Positions 13,901 through 24,800 of a DNA stretch of 64,000 nt are shown in pieces. A model generated the notes under the pieces. That model made no database searches. It was not told where the DNA came from and was given only the letters and a program-made list of their open reading frames with translations. Location of the stretch: contig OY829651.1 in assembly GCA_963691815.1 (NCBI GenBank), positions 19,128,342 through 19,192,341 of the forward strand. Reading direction: 5' to 3'. The stretch's first letter is position 1; each line of letters begins with the position of its first letter. The position numbers and the translations under genes were made by a program. The stretch is from Echiichthys vipera. Lineage: Eukaryota > Chordata > Actinopteri > Perciformes > Trachinidae.

Positions 13901-13970
13901 CTACATCTGATACAAAATGTTAGCAGTCTGTGCTCTACGCTGACAGATGATTTCTCAGTGATTCAATAAA
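7966..13970. other. Gene-poor stretch with transposon scraps
   Basis: No coding exon was recognised. Fragments with the look of common fish DNA elements occur at about 9170-9300 (gctgcgttccagtg, with a ctagcctaattcgctag palindrome) and about 9735-9841 (gtgtggatgggccctaag end). Two related pieces at about 12850-12930 and 13200-13330 share catcctgagtg-type motifs. Short open frames here lack domains and splice support. Confidence 0.35.
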
Positions 13971-14156
13971 CAGTGCCGTGAAAAGTATTTGCCCCCTTGC
14001 AGATGTCTTCTGTTCTTGCTTTTTTTTTGTCACACTTACATGTGTCAGATCATCAAACACATTTTAATATCAAACAAAGGTATGCAGTTTTTAAATTATG
14101 ATTTCATTTATTAAGGGAAAAAAGCTATCCAAACCAACCTGGCCCAATGTAAAAAA
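13971..14156 (+). mobile_element. Terminal fragment of a Tc1/mariner-like element
   Basis: The fragment begins cagtgccgtgaaaagtattt followed by gcccccttgcag, then a segment with atcatcaaacacattttaat and aagggaaaaaagctatccaa. This resembles the terminal repeat of a non-autonomous Tc1-like element frequent in fish. It stops abruptly where the inverted-repeat arm begins, so only one end is left. Confidence 0.5.
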
Positions 14157-17100
14157 GACTGAGATGAAACCCAGATTCCTTCTGGCCAAAAAAAGAAAAC
14201 CCAAAACAAATAATGGCCCAATATTCTTTCTTACATATACTTACATATGTGTAGCCCATTCAAAAATGTTTTAAATGTTTCTGTGGGATTAAATTGCATT
14301 TTTGTGAAGAGCTGCTGTAGCTACTGTTGAAACTGGATAAACTGGGCAGGAAGTTTGCTATGATGAACTGCAACTTAGCTACATCTAAGACCAAAGATAA
14401 AGGACATCTTAGACATTGTGATTACAAATAGTAAAGTCTGAAAGCTGCAGTCCTGTTCAGGAAAATGAGACATACCACTGAGAACCTTTGAGGACAGGGT
14501 AAATAAGTTATCTCTACGCTAATTGTTCTGCTGTCTCCCCTTGTTGATATAATTAGTGTGATCCTTGGTTAATAGAGGATGCCGAGGATGCAAAAAAGCA
14601 ACTTATTTCATTGTGCATCTTTCTCAAACCATATTAATGACAGACAATGTTATATTTTCAAAATTATATAAATCCTTCAATACAAAAAGCCTCTGAAAAA
14701 TCCTACTGACACCTTGCGGATGCATTCTCAAAGAAGGTTGAGTTGTTTACATTGTCCTTAACTATGTCTTTCTTTTCACAACACAAACATCTTAATGAAG
14801 CATTAATAGGGAATATGAGGAATAGTGTATATATAGTATAGTCTATTAAATAATTGATGAACTTTTGTGCAGACATTCACCTAGAGCCAGACCAACATAT
14901 ATCCTGACCCGCATTATCGGCTGGCCGACATTATTGGCTGATATCTACATATCAGAGACTTATTGGTATCTACTGGTATCATATATTCGTACATTGAGAA
15001 ATGGTGTCATATTAAGCCATTTTTATTTTTTATTCCTCAGTGTTCAATTCTAGATTGGTGGACAATGTAATTCATTGATGCATAATAACGTTTAATATTC
15101 TTCAGCAAAAGTTTTTGTTTACGAAAAAGTAGCGTTCTGAGTACCTTTTACAGAGTCATATCGATGCAAAAAATTCACATAAAAGAGTCTTTTTTTCGTA
15201 ATTGGTGACTTGTAAACCTTTAAAATTGGTATCGGAACAAGCCTCAAAAATCCCATATCGGTCGAGCTCTACATAAGTAGCTAACAGTCTTCTACCACAA
15301 CCTCATACTCCATAGCATTTGTTGCTGTTGTAAATCTATGCAAACACTTGGCTGATAAACATCAGCCATTCCACACTGCTATTAACTTGATCATCTTCCT
15401 ATGTGTATTTGTTTGATTTGTCTGAATCAACAGCTAAACACATATAGTAGGTTACATATGTGGCAAGTAAATTAGTGAAGTTTTAAATCAGAAAATCTTA
15501 TTTTCTTTGGACAATTCTGGTGTCTGTGTATTGTGTTACTGTGATTTTTCCCACATATACAGCATGTCTACTGTCCTCTTTTACTGTCTGGCTACATTCC
15601 AGCCTGGGTAATTCATCACCAAGCCTTTGACCCTGCTCAAGTATCAAAGAAAATATGATTGCTCTCATGAATTGCTGTTCCTAATTACACTTGAAAAATG
15701 ATGTCCTTAGATTAGTCTGAGGAGCTACAACCATGGTAATAGCTCTTTGAGGCTGTACTTTGGCACAGTAGTACTTTCAACTAAATGCTTATGTTAGCAT
15801 GCTAACATGTTAAAAAAGACGATGTCAACTTAACATGCCAACATTAACTAATTAGCATAAAAAGAAGGCTGATGGGAATTAGAAGTGAAGTCAGAAGATC
15901 ACAAATGCTGTTATCAATTCACCAATTGGCGATATGGCAACCAATATATTGAATTTTTTAGCTGGAATGAAAATACACTTTTTTTTCATGTCGATGTTTT
16001 GCATTGATATGACTCTGCAAATGAACTCAGAAGGCTGCTTTCTTAAACAAATAACTTTACTGAAGAATATTAAACGTTATTATACATTATGCATACAATG
16101 CATTACATTGTCAACCAATACCCTAGACCATAACCAGCTGAAAAAGATTACTGCCATCACTGCTGCCATGCAGAGCTTCAGCTTACATAATCAAAAGTAA
16201 TAACAGCTACTCAGAGCAGTTTTCTAATATGGTACCACCACAAAAAATCCCAGCACTGATGCTGCTACATTGTTATGTTCATGAATTATTTAGCCAGCTA
16301 GAGGATATAAGCCTGGCCTGTTGATCTGTCTGTCTATCATAAATAATATCTTAGATAATGCTCGCCTATTATCTGGCTCTCCTCAATTTCCAATTAGTGC
16401 TGCACAACTCCCAAGTTTCTGCAGTTGATTCCAATTACATTTTATAATTCAGGCATTTACCAGAAGCAGATAATCGGAGAGATTAACAATTATTGCAACA
16501 GTAAAATAAGTGAAAATTCCTCAAGCATCAACAGGGTAAGTAGCGAGTGCCATGTGGAAGTGTTATGCTAATTGTCACTGGAATGGACTCTTTAATTCCT
16601 ATTAAACCATAATTAAGACATCTCTCAATGCTGTATCGCGCTACATTTGAGATTTAGCATCCAAAAGGCTAAGCCCCAACCCCCGCATGTGAGAATAGGC
16701 TTCAATAATTAAGTCTGAATCACGTTGCACAAGAAGTAATAATGTTGCATTAATTTACCCTAAATACATAAATCAATGTCCATATGTGTATGCCTGTTCA
16801 CAAGTTAGGTATTTATTATTATAACATCATTATTAAATAGACTATTCCTCATATTCCCTATTACTGCTTCATTAAGATGTTTGTGTTGTGAAAAGAACGA
16901 CATAGTTAAGGACAATGTAAACAACTCAACTCTCTTTAAGAATGTATCGGCGAGGTCTCAGTAGGATTTTTCAGAGGCTTTTTGTATTGAAGGATTTCTG
17001 AGATTGATGTACAATGAAATAAGTTGCTCTTGCATCCGCAGCATCCTAATAACCAAGGATCACACTAATGATATCAACAAGGGGAGACAGCAGAACAATT

Positions 17101-17534
17101 ACTTAATTTATGAAGCTAAACTCAAAGTAAAAAAACTGCTGGCAAAACTGAGACGAAAGAGTAGAGCCCTAAGTGTAGCAAAATATAGGAAAGCTACAAG
17201 ATAACTTATTTACCCTGTCCTCAAAGGTTCTCAGTGGTATGTGTAATTTACCTGAACAGGACTGCAGCTTTCAGGCTTTACTATTTGTATTCACAATGTC
17301 TAAGATGTCCTTTATCTTTGCTCTTACACGTAGCTAGGTTGCAGTTTTTCAAAGCAAATTTCCTGCACGTTTCCACAGTAGCTACAGCAGCTCTTCACAA
17401 AAATGCAATTTAATCCCACAGAAACATTCAAAACCTTTCTGAATGGGCTACACATATGTAAGTATATATAACAAAAACTATAGGACCATAAGTTTTTAAG
17501 CCGGAAGGAATCTGGGTTTCTCAGTCTTAATCCT
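14146..17534. repeat. 3.4-kb imperfect inverted repeat
   Basis: The left arm (about 14146-15250) is matched in reverse complement by the right arm (about 15900-17534). Matching landmarks are agactgagatgaaacccaga versus tctgggtttctcagtct, the block ttctgtgggattaaattgca, the block ggacatcttagacattgtga, and ctgaagaatattaaacg on the inner side. By eye, arms are roughly 85-90% identical in aligned blocks. The right arm carries an extra piece of about 95 bp near 17110-17205 and an insertion of roughly 0.7 kb at 16130-16820. The loop is about 0.6 kb. Confidence 0.75.
14882..15271. mobile_element. hAT-like MITE, family A copy 1
   Basis: The left end is tagagccagaccaa and the right end is catatcggtcgagctcta, its approximate inverse. 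The internal gactc/tcatatcgatgcaaaa motif is shared with the copy at 25652-26170 in an frmpd3 intron. It forms part of the left arm of the large inverted repeat, and a reversed, truncated relative occurs at about 15900-16130. No target-site duplication is preserved. Confidence 0.55.
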
Positions 17535-17638
17535 AAAATGACTGAGTTGCAGCCTCATCTGGCTGAGTACATGATAATTTAGTGGATTATATCCAGTGCA
17601 GCTGTACCCAATAAACTGGAAGGTTATAAAGGTGGGTA

Positions 17639-17683
17639 CTGACTGACTGACTGACTGACTGACTGACTGACTGACTGACTGAC
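17639..17683. repeat. (ACTG)n microsatellite
   Basis: About eleven uninterrupted tetranucleotide units, followed by a variant gaccgacc. It encodes a spurious VSQSVSQS-type open frame on the minus strand. Confidence 0.95.
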
Positions 17684-18458
17684 CGACCATGTGTCTGTCA
17701 CTTCTGAACATGTGTTAACACTTGAACTGAAACTATTCAGCTATGCTGCTGTATGAAATGCAGTGAACCTCCGAGCTAATGATTGCTGTGTTATAATGCA
17801 GACCTGGGACAATAATAAATAAAAGGTCTTTCTTCCCATGCCCTGAGGCCTGGTGAGCTGCTGCAGACTGGGACACTGAAGCAGAGCAGGAGTGTGATGC
17901 CCTGACCTCTAGTGCCAAAGAAAATTTTGGCATTTGTCCACAGTGGCTGCAGGGTGATCGAAAAGCGCCTGGCTAGTCCTCTGTTTCCCTTGTTGCGGCC
18001 ACATCACTATTCTCATCCACCCACTATCCCTCCGTCCACCCGAGCAACAACAAGCTACCAAGAGCCGTAGTCATAGCAACGGGCAGGCCTGCCAATGCCC
18101 TTGGGGATCATTTCTTGACAGAATTCCTCGGTGTCCTCTCTCAGTAAAAGGTCTGCCTCTCTGCTGAATGGCTGTTTATCTTTTCAGTTGTTTAAGCTTC
18201 AGTATCCCCCAGCTACCTCCATTGCTCTCCCTTCTGTTCAGTTCTTCTTCACCATCTAGTTTGAAGGCCAAAACTCATTTCTAAATTAAGCAAAGAATTT
18301 GAAGCTGTAAATCCTTCAGTCTCCACAAAGCCACAGGACCTCTTTTCCTCTGTTCCTGACTCCATAACAGTTATGTACTGCATGCTTGTAACCATGATGT
18401 TGATGCACTGCACCATTTTCAGCTGAATTTCAGTTTTCCTTTCTGATCTCCTGTACAG

Positions 18459-18502
18459 CAGACTCGGAATACAATGAAGGCTCTGTGAATAACGGACAAG
18501 GT
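18459..18502 (+). CDS. frmpd3: Candidate upstream coding exon of frmpd3
   Basis: A pyrimidine-rich acceptor (tctgatctcctgtacag) precedes 44 nt that stay open and end at a strong donor (GGT|gtaagt). The frame reads DSEYNEGSVNNGQG. It leaves phase 0, which matches the phase of the next candidate exon at 20691-20803, and that exon in turn joins in frame to the PDZ exon at 21857. Two compatible junctions in a row are unlikely by chance but not impossible. No initiating exon further upstream was found, so the true start may lie elsewhere. Confidence 0.4.
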
Positions 18503-18804
18503 GTAAGTTCAGGCTATTAAAAACAAGGATATTTATTAGGGATGGGCATTTTGAGTAATTTCCATATTAAAGTACTAAAACCACAAGAAAAAAATAGGGT
18601 TCATTATGACTTTTTGATGACGTCTTGAAGTAGTGTAGGAAGACGGAAGTTGTTGTCTTCATTGTTAAACAACCACCACTGCTGATGAAAATCTAACATG
18701 ACTCAACAATGTTAATGGTCCAGTATATGTATTTATGTTTTATTCACATTAACTTAAGTAATTTCATTCTAATGAAATAGCAGCAAGTAATGTTATCTAA
18801 CGTA

Positions 18805-19200
18805 ATGATATCTTGCTAACTAACATTAGATGAGTCGAACAACCATACAGCTGATATGTGGCAAATTCAATCACAGGCTCAGCGCCATTATCCGTGGTCA
18901 AAACAATCACACTAAGAAAAACTTTATGAGCCTGTTGGATGTTGTAATGTTATAACTTTGCCACAAGCATTAGGTTGGTGGCTGGAATTAGCCACATGTC
19001 ATAGTAGCACATAAAGGTTTATTTAGGTTACAGCCGCAAGAAATGTAAGCTTACGTAACGCTTACTTGCTAACTTACCATTAGATGAGTTGACTATCCAT
19101 ATGGCTAATATACTTAAGCTAATGTTACGTGGTGAAATAAATCGTGGGGTAGCCCTGTGCTGTTACCCGTGGTCAAATCAATCGTACCAAAAAATAATGA
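18805..19200. repeat. Short tandem duplication
   Basis: A segment with the order ttgctaactaacattagatg, ccata...gctgatat, and attatccgtggtcaaa at 18813-18905 recurs diverged at 19065-19180 (cttgctaacttaccattagatg, ccatatggctaat, ttacccgtggtcaaa). The period is about 250 bp. It is non-coding. Confidence 0.55.
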
Positions 19201-19271
19201 GTGTGTTGCACATTGTTACGAGGAGAACGTTATCACTTGTCATAATAAGGTGGAAAGAATACTGACAAATC

Positions 19272-19336
19272 AACACACACACACACACACGCACGCACAC
19301 ACGCGCACGCACACACGCACACACACACACTCGCAC
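19272..19336. repeat. (CA)n/(CG) microsatellite
   Basis: An interrupted acacac/gcacgc tract. It produces spurious HTHTHT and CVCVCV open frames on both strands. Confidence 0.95.
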
Positions 19337-20690
19337 ACAGTGTACCTCCTTGAAGATCCAACAGAATGAGTGTCCTTCCAGGAACTGGAGAGGGAGCCAG
19401 ATGGTGGACAGAAGAAGACATTAGAGGGACAGAAAGAAGGAGAATAAATGAGAAGTGCACTGTCAGAATCCATTGGGAGAATCAAAGGAGAATATAATCA
19501 TTCTCAATCAAAAACATCTAATCCTTTTTAGAGGCAGAACCAGCTGCTGCAGCGCCGTTTGTCACCGCTGTGCACCTTTGATACAGACAGATGATCCTTT
19601 GTAAGTCAGCTGAATATGAATACAGTCATTTTTATTCAAATCTAATCTCTTTAAATGATTAGCATAATTGAAATTCAAAGCACACGTAATGTAATGGATT
19701 TTTAGTCATGGCCTAAACTCAATATAAAGCCTATCTACGATGCATCAACCCTCATCTGATAGCATGACACAAGGTAGAGCTCAGTAATGCATCACTGAAA
19801 TTGTAAATGAGCCATGCTCCCCAGAAGCCACTCTTATCAGAAACGAAAAATGACAAGAATATGAATCCTAACTATTGACGAATGTGACTTAGCCTCCTGT
19901 TATTGACAGTTTGTTCTCGGCCTGTGGCACTCAGAAAGGTATTTGCTCTCAACTGTGTCCCTGTATATTAAACAACAGTACCACTCTTTATCCACATCTC
20001 TCTGTTTTAGCCCATCTGCCTCAATAACATGACAATCAGTGTCTCATCTTTAGTCAGCAATCATCAGAGTCCTGGATCACAGATATCAGCACAACTTGCT
20101 GGCTTTCTTTCCCTCACACAATCATTTACAACCATTTTTTTCAGACAATTTTTTCTGCCATAACACAGAAACCCACGTAACACATACACACTCACACTCA
20201 CACACAGTCTTTTAGTAATCTTGCTTTCACTGCCTCCCACACAGGCATCTGTAAAAGAGCATGTGTGGTTTACAGTAGTAGCTTGGTCCACACTGGGAGA
20301 GGCCTGCAGATTCAGAGATCTTTAATGTCTCATATTCTAGCGCATTTATGTTATAGGTCCTTGATACTTTCAGTTTTTATAAAGGCAGGCTTCAAATCTC
20401 AGATGTTTTTAGCAACACTTTTGCCTACATTTACTTCCATCTTGTGCATTTTTCACTACACTGCAGAACCTTATGAGGAACAACACACAACTTTTTGACA
20501 TTAGAAGACATCAAAGATTGTCATCTTAAATGTTCTATCTTTAATTTTTCTGTGCAGCAGCGTTCCAAGATGTGCTTAGACCTGTGGTTTCAACATAGGA
20601 AATGCTACAAGGGTATTTCAGCATACTGTGGAGGGCAGGGCATCTCATTTCTGTGCTCTTTTCCCTTGTCTCCTCCTTTCTATTGCGCAG

Positions 20691-20803
20691 GTGAATGATT
20701 GCGAAACAGAAAGCAGCCTTTGCAGTGCGACCCTGTCCCATGCTGCTCCCTCCTCTCAGGGGATGGCCAAGGTCCAGGATGGACACACGAACGCATGTGA
20801 CAG
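20691..20803 (+). CDS. frmpd3: Candidate upstream coding exon of frmpd3
   Basis: A long pyrimidine tract ending tattgcgcag precedes 113 nt that are open in one frame (VNDCETESSLCSATLSHAAP, then SSQGMAKVQDGHTNACD) and end at an optimal CAG|gtaagt donor. The exon ends in phase 2, so joining it to 21857 gives AG|C TCT GCA ATG and runs straight into the PDZ-exon frame. An in-frame ATG at 20763 would add 16 residues to the N-terminus. If the exon at 18459-18502 is also used, coding begins still further upstream. The residues are acidic and serine-rich with no recognised domain. RNA evidence is needed. Confidence 0.5.
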
Positions 20804-20959
20804 GTAAGTTTTGCTTCTGCAACACGCCCTCATACCTAAACAACAGACTAGGTCATCTCCCAATGACTCCCAAAACTACAGGTATTAAAAAACACCTGAA
20901 GATGCAACTTATACACATCATCATTGATATAACCTGGGATCATTGAGTGTTTCGGGTCT

Positions 20960-21440
20960 TTTAATGTCAATGTCAGACACCCTTGTTCAGGCGACCCAGC
21001 TGGGGGTGATTAGGCCCTTGACCGTCTTGATGCCCTCTCTGCGGCATCAGTGGTGTTAATGGCTCTCCTGCTGTGCAGTCCATTGATTTCTAGCATCTTG
21101 ATTGCCCTTACAAGTGACTGGCCTGCAAAGCCTTTGCAACCGACCTCGATGGGGTTACATCAGGTCCTCCATCCCCTGCTTCGGCATTTATTTGCCAGCC
21201 CCCTTCATATTTTGCCCTCTTCCTCTGAAAGGACCGTGTCTGGCCTGAGCGTGGTCTCTGTGATGTTGCCTGGGTATTTAAGCTGTCCCCCTAGGTCGAC
21301 CTTGAGCTGCCAGTCCAGTGCTGTTGCCAGAAGTCCCCCTGCATGACTTGGGCGCTGTTGTGGTTTCTCATGGGACTGCCTTGCTAGTTGTTGTTGTTGC
21401 CTGCTGAGAGAGATCCCTGTGCCAGCACCTTGTCAAGGCG
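20960..21440 (-). pseudogene. Decayed retrotransposon ORF fragment
   Basis: The minus strand translates in pieces to NPIEVGCKGFAGQSLVRAIK followed by a GLHSRRAI-type segment. This motif order is familiar from the C-terminal part of fish retrotransposon polyproteins. Stops and frameshifts break the frame. It sits between candidate frmpd3 exons and is presumably intronic. The exact element class is uncertain. Confidence 0.45.
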
Positions 21441-21772
21441 GCAGCAGTAGCGACCATCTTCTAGAGCAAAATAAAAGTTCTATAAAGTTGTGAAACAGTC
21501 AACGGGCCATTTTTTTACATGCCATTTTAAACATGTGGTTAACGTTGTAAACAGAACTACTTGGTTAAGTTTAGGCAACAAAACTAAGTTACGACCTTTT
21601 CAGCCAATTATTTGGTACGGCCAGTCTGGCTGCACATGACCTTGACACTTTTTTTTGCAGACATAGAATATTCAAAGCAATTTCCCTCAGGATAATTAAG
21701 GTTTTGTCTGTCATTGTATCTTATTCTACATTTAGAAAAGCACATGGATATGTATTTGTCTTTTTATTTATT

Positions 21773-21776
<4 letters not shown>

Positions 21777-21840
<64 letters not shown>
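21777..21840 (+). repeat. (TG)32 microsatellite beside a splice acceptor
   Basis: Sixty-four bases of pure TG end 16 nt before the acceptor of the frmpd3 PDZ exon at 21857. Only cgtgtgtaccctgcag separates them, so the acceptor has almost no pyrimidine tract. Two apparent open frames over this region (21704-22048 and 21714-22016) begin inside the repeat and should not be taken as the gene start. Confidence 0.97.
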
Positions 21841-21845
<5 letters not shown>

Positions 21846-21863
21846 GTACCCTGCAGCTCTGCA

Positions 21864-24800
21864 ATGTTAGAGGAGAGCCAGGATGGTATGGACAGCGATA
21901 CCCTAAGTCCTGCCTCAGCTCGACAAGTCACCATCCAGCGCCACCCGACTCAAGGCTTCGGCTTCATTGCAGGCAGTCAGAGGCCTGTCATTGTACGCTC
22001 CGTCTCTGCTGGTTAGTGTGTGTATGTGAGGAAGAGATTCTGTGGTGACTCAAATTAAAACTTCCCTTCTACTGTATGCATGTGACTTTGTATGCTGGCT
22101 GCGTTTTCCCATCTTGCTCTGCAGACGGCCCCTCCTTTGGCAAGCTTCTCCCTGGAGACCAGATCTTGGCCATTAACGAAGAGACGGTGAGCGACGCGCC
22201 CCGAGAGAGAGTCATAGACCTTGTAAGGTAACATCCTTTACTGTCCCAGGAGGGAGGGAGGAGGATGGGGAGGGCCAGGGGACAAGCAACACAGGAAAGA
22301 GGACATAGGTTAATATCGTGGATCAAAAGGTACAATTTCTTATTGCTGATGATGCATTACATCAACACAAACCTGTTGATGAGACAATCCTTTTGCAGCT
22401 GAAGGCCAGCGAGGATATGGCAGATATAAACCAGAGAAGCTCTCCAAATACCACAGTGTCCTTGGCGTTATCTAACCCACTCCACTCTCTGTTGTCTTTT
22501 CATAGACGCTGCAAAGACACTATAGTTCTCACTGTGCTGCAGCCCCATCAGGTAGTATAATGGGACACTTACTCTCTTTCATGTTCCTCTCCCTTGGGAT
22601 TTCTCTTACTCTCATCAGTCTTAACACTGTCACTCTGAATCACAGTGCACACTAATGCAGTGCAGACTAGTATTCATAGCCATGCCTACACATTAGAGTT
22701 TCTGGTAACCCCTTTCAGAACAGCTCCATGCAGGCACATAAACACATAGGCTAGACCTTATTAAATAAAAATTGTGTGCATCCACCCATACAAAGGAGAG
22801 AGAAATATAGCATTTATTTAGCTGACTTACTGTACTGGACATTTTTAGAAGGTGAAATTCTGATATTAAATTGCAAATAGACAAGTTTCATTTTTTCAAT
22901 TTCATAATTTGTAACCTAGATTCATATGAGTATGCAGCAGTTCTGTAGAGATTTACCTATGTGTCGGCTGGTTCTGACATCTTTACTGTGCTCAGACCAA
23001 CACGCACCACAATTTAAAGATATTGAAACTAATAGGGGGTGAGTTTTATGTTGAAAGCAGGTTTGCAGTTGTCGCATTGCAGCAGCATTAGCCAGCTCTC
23101 TAACACACGTCTCTTTAGCAGTGGCAGTCAGTCACAGGGGCTTTTCTCTCATTTACGTCTCTTTTTTTAAGCCGATTCAAGAGTTCCTCTCTCTCTCTTG
23201 TTATCCTCAGTCACCTAAGTCTGCCTTCATAAGTGCAGCCAAAAAGGCCCGCCTGCGAACCAACCCGCCTAAAGTGCGCTTTTCAGAGCAAGTGTCCATC
23301 AGCGACCCAGACTCAGTAAGTTCAACACTGTGCCATGTGCATGCAAACACATGCTGTTACCCTGTCCCTCTTCCGCTGTGCATTTATTTTGTTTGATCAG
23401 CAATTGCAAAAGCCTCAAGTATCCTCTCTCCATCCTCTTATTTCAGTCTGAGCTTCTTCCAGTGGTTTGGCCTTGAATAAATTGCTTTCTTGACTGATTT
23501 GAATTTCCACAGGAGGAACCTGAACCTCTTTTCAAAGGCATTCACACAGTTTGCAGCTACAATTTCTCTTTGAAATGTTGAAATGCTTGTTGGAGTCTTA
23601 GTGCCTACTCTTACCTGGTTACACATGGCAGAGCTATCATACTCCCAATTGTTTTACCTGGAGCTACACTAGGGCTGGTTGATAATTCAATATGATAATT
23701 TGTCATCTTTCAAAGGAATCGTGTCTTGAGAAGATCATATATAACAAGATATCATGATACATAATTGTGTTGTCTTAGCTTATAACAAGCACATGCTAAC
23801 TCAAATTTCACAGAAAACCTGATGCGAAATATTTTGAGTTTTATTTTGCACTTAAGTTCTTCATGAAAGGAGAAAATGCTTCATTTGTTATGTATTAAAT
23901 TCACCCTAGGGTATACTGAGGCTTTACCATGTGGTTATTTCATATAGACGATTTATTTATTAAACTATCAGATAACACGCCATATTGTGATATATATTGT
24001 CATCGCGATTCGAAATGACCTATATCAGTATAGAAGGTTGGCCATATCGCCAAGCCCTAAGCTACAGATATCTTTCATGTGGCTTGGGTTACACTATTTT
24101 ACACTGTGTAATTAAGACCTGCTAAGTAAGCTAAGACCTAACTCAATCTTTGATATAAAGTAATTTAACAGACAATTAACTAAATGAAAACCTTACGCAC
24201 AACAACTTTAAGCACTCCTTCACACCACAATCAAGGATCTGTAGGGGCGTTACACTGTAAATAAAATGGGAGCCCGAAGATGACAAGGATAGGAATCAGT
24301 ATTTGGAGGGCAAGGTATTTCATCATTCTATTTTCTATTTACCAGAACTTAATGGAGGAAGGTAGAGAACAGGATTGCTCATCACATGGACCACCAGGTC
24401 TCTGATAACCTTTGGATAATGCCAACACAGAGTGCTAGGCAGACAGCTTGAAGTTGCTTTTCATTACAGCTGGTTGTACCTTCCTCTCTAGCCTGGCAGT
24501 ACTGATAGTCATTCATATCATGAGGACCCAGAGATTTGCTTAATGAGACCTATATTAAGACTTTAGTCCAAGACCGTGAGAGGTATTTTCACAAACCAGC
24601 AAAGGTCATCAACTCCATTAAAGCTGTGGTAGGCACTTTATTTTTGGCATTTTTTGACAAAAAAATCCATAATAATCTCTCATCATATTGTCATTCAAGT
24701 GTTCTGGTATAAAACTAGACTTCTGCACCTCCTCTTGGTTCTGTTTTCAGGCTTTAGAAAATCTAGCCCTTGACCAGAGACTTTGGCCAATCACAGGTCA

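Noticed and set aside
17639..17683. Possible CRISPR-like regular repeat
   Set aside because: Simple tetranucleotide microsatellite without spacers; the window is vertebrate DNA.
19538..19602. Exon-like segment between ctttttag and gtaagt
   Set aside because: The frames do not join in phase to the candidate frmpd3 exon at 20691. It could still be a non-coding 5' exon, but nothing supports it.
21704..22048. Open frames with VCVCVC runs at the frmpd3 PDZ exon
   Set aside because: They start inside the (TG)n tract. Only the part from 21864 in one frame is genuine PDZ coding sequence.
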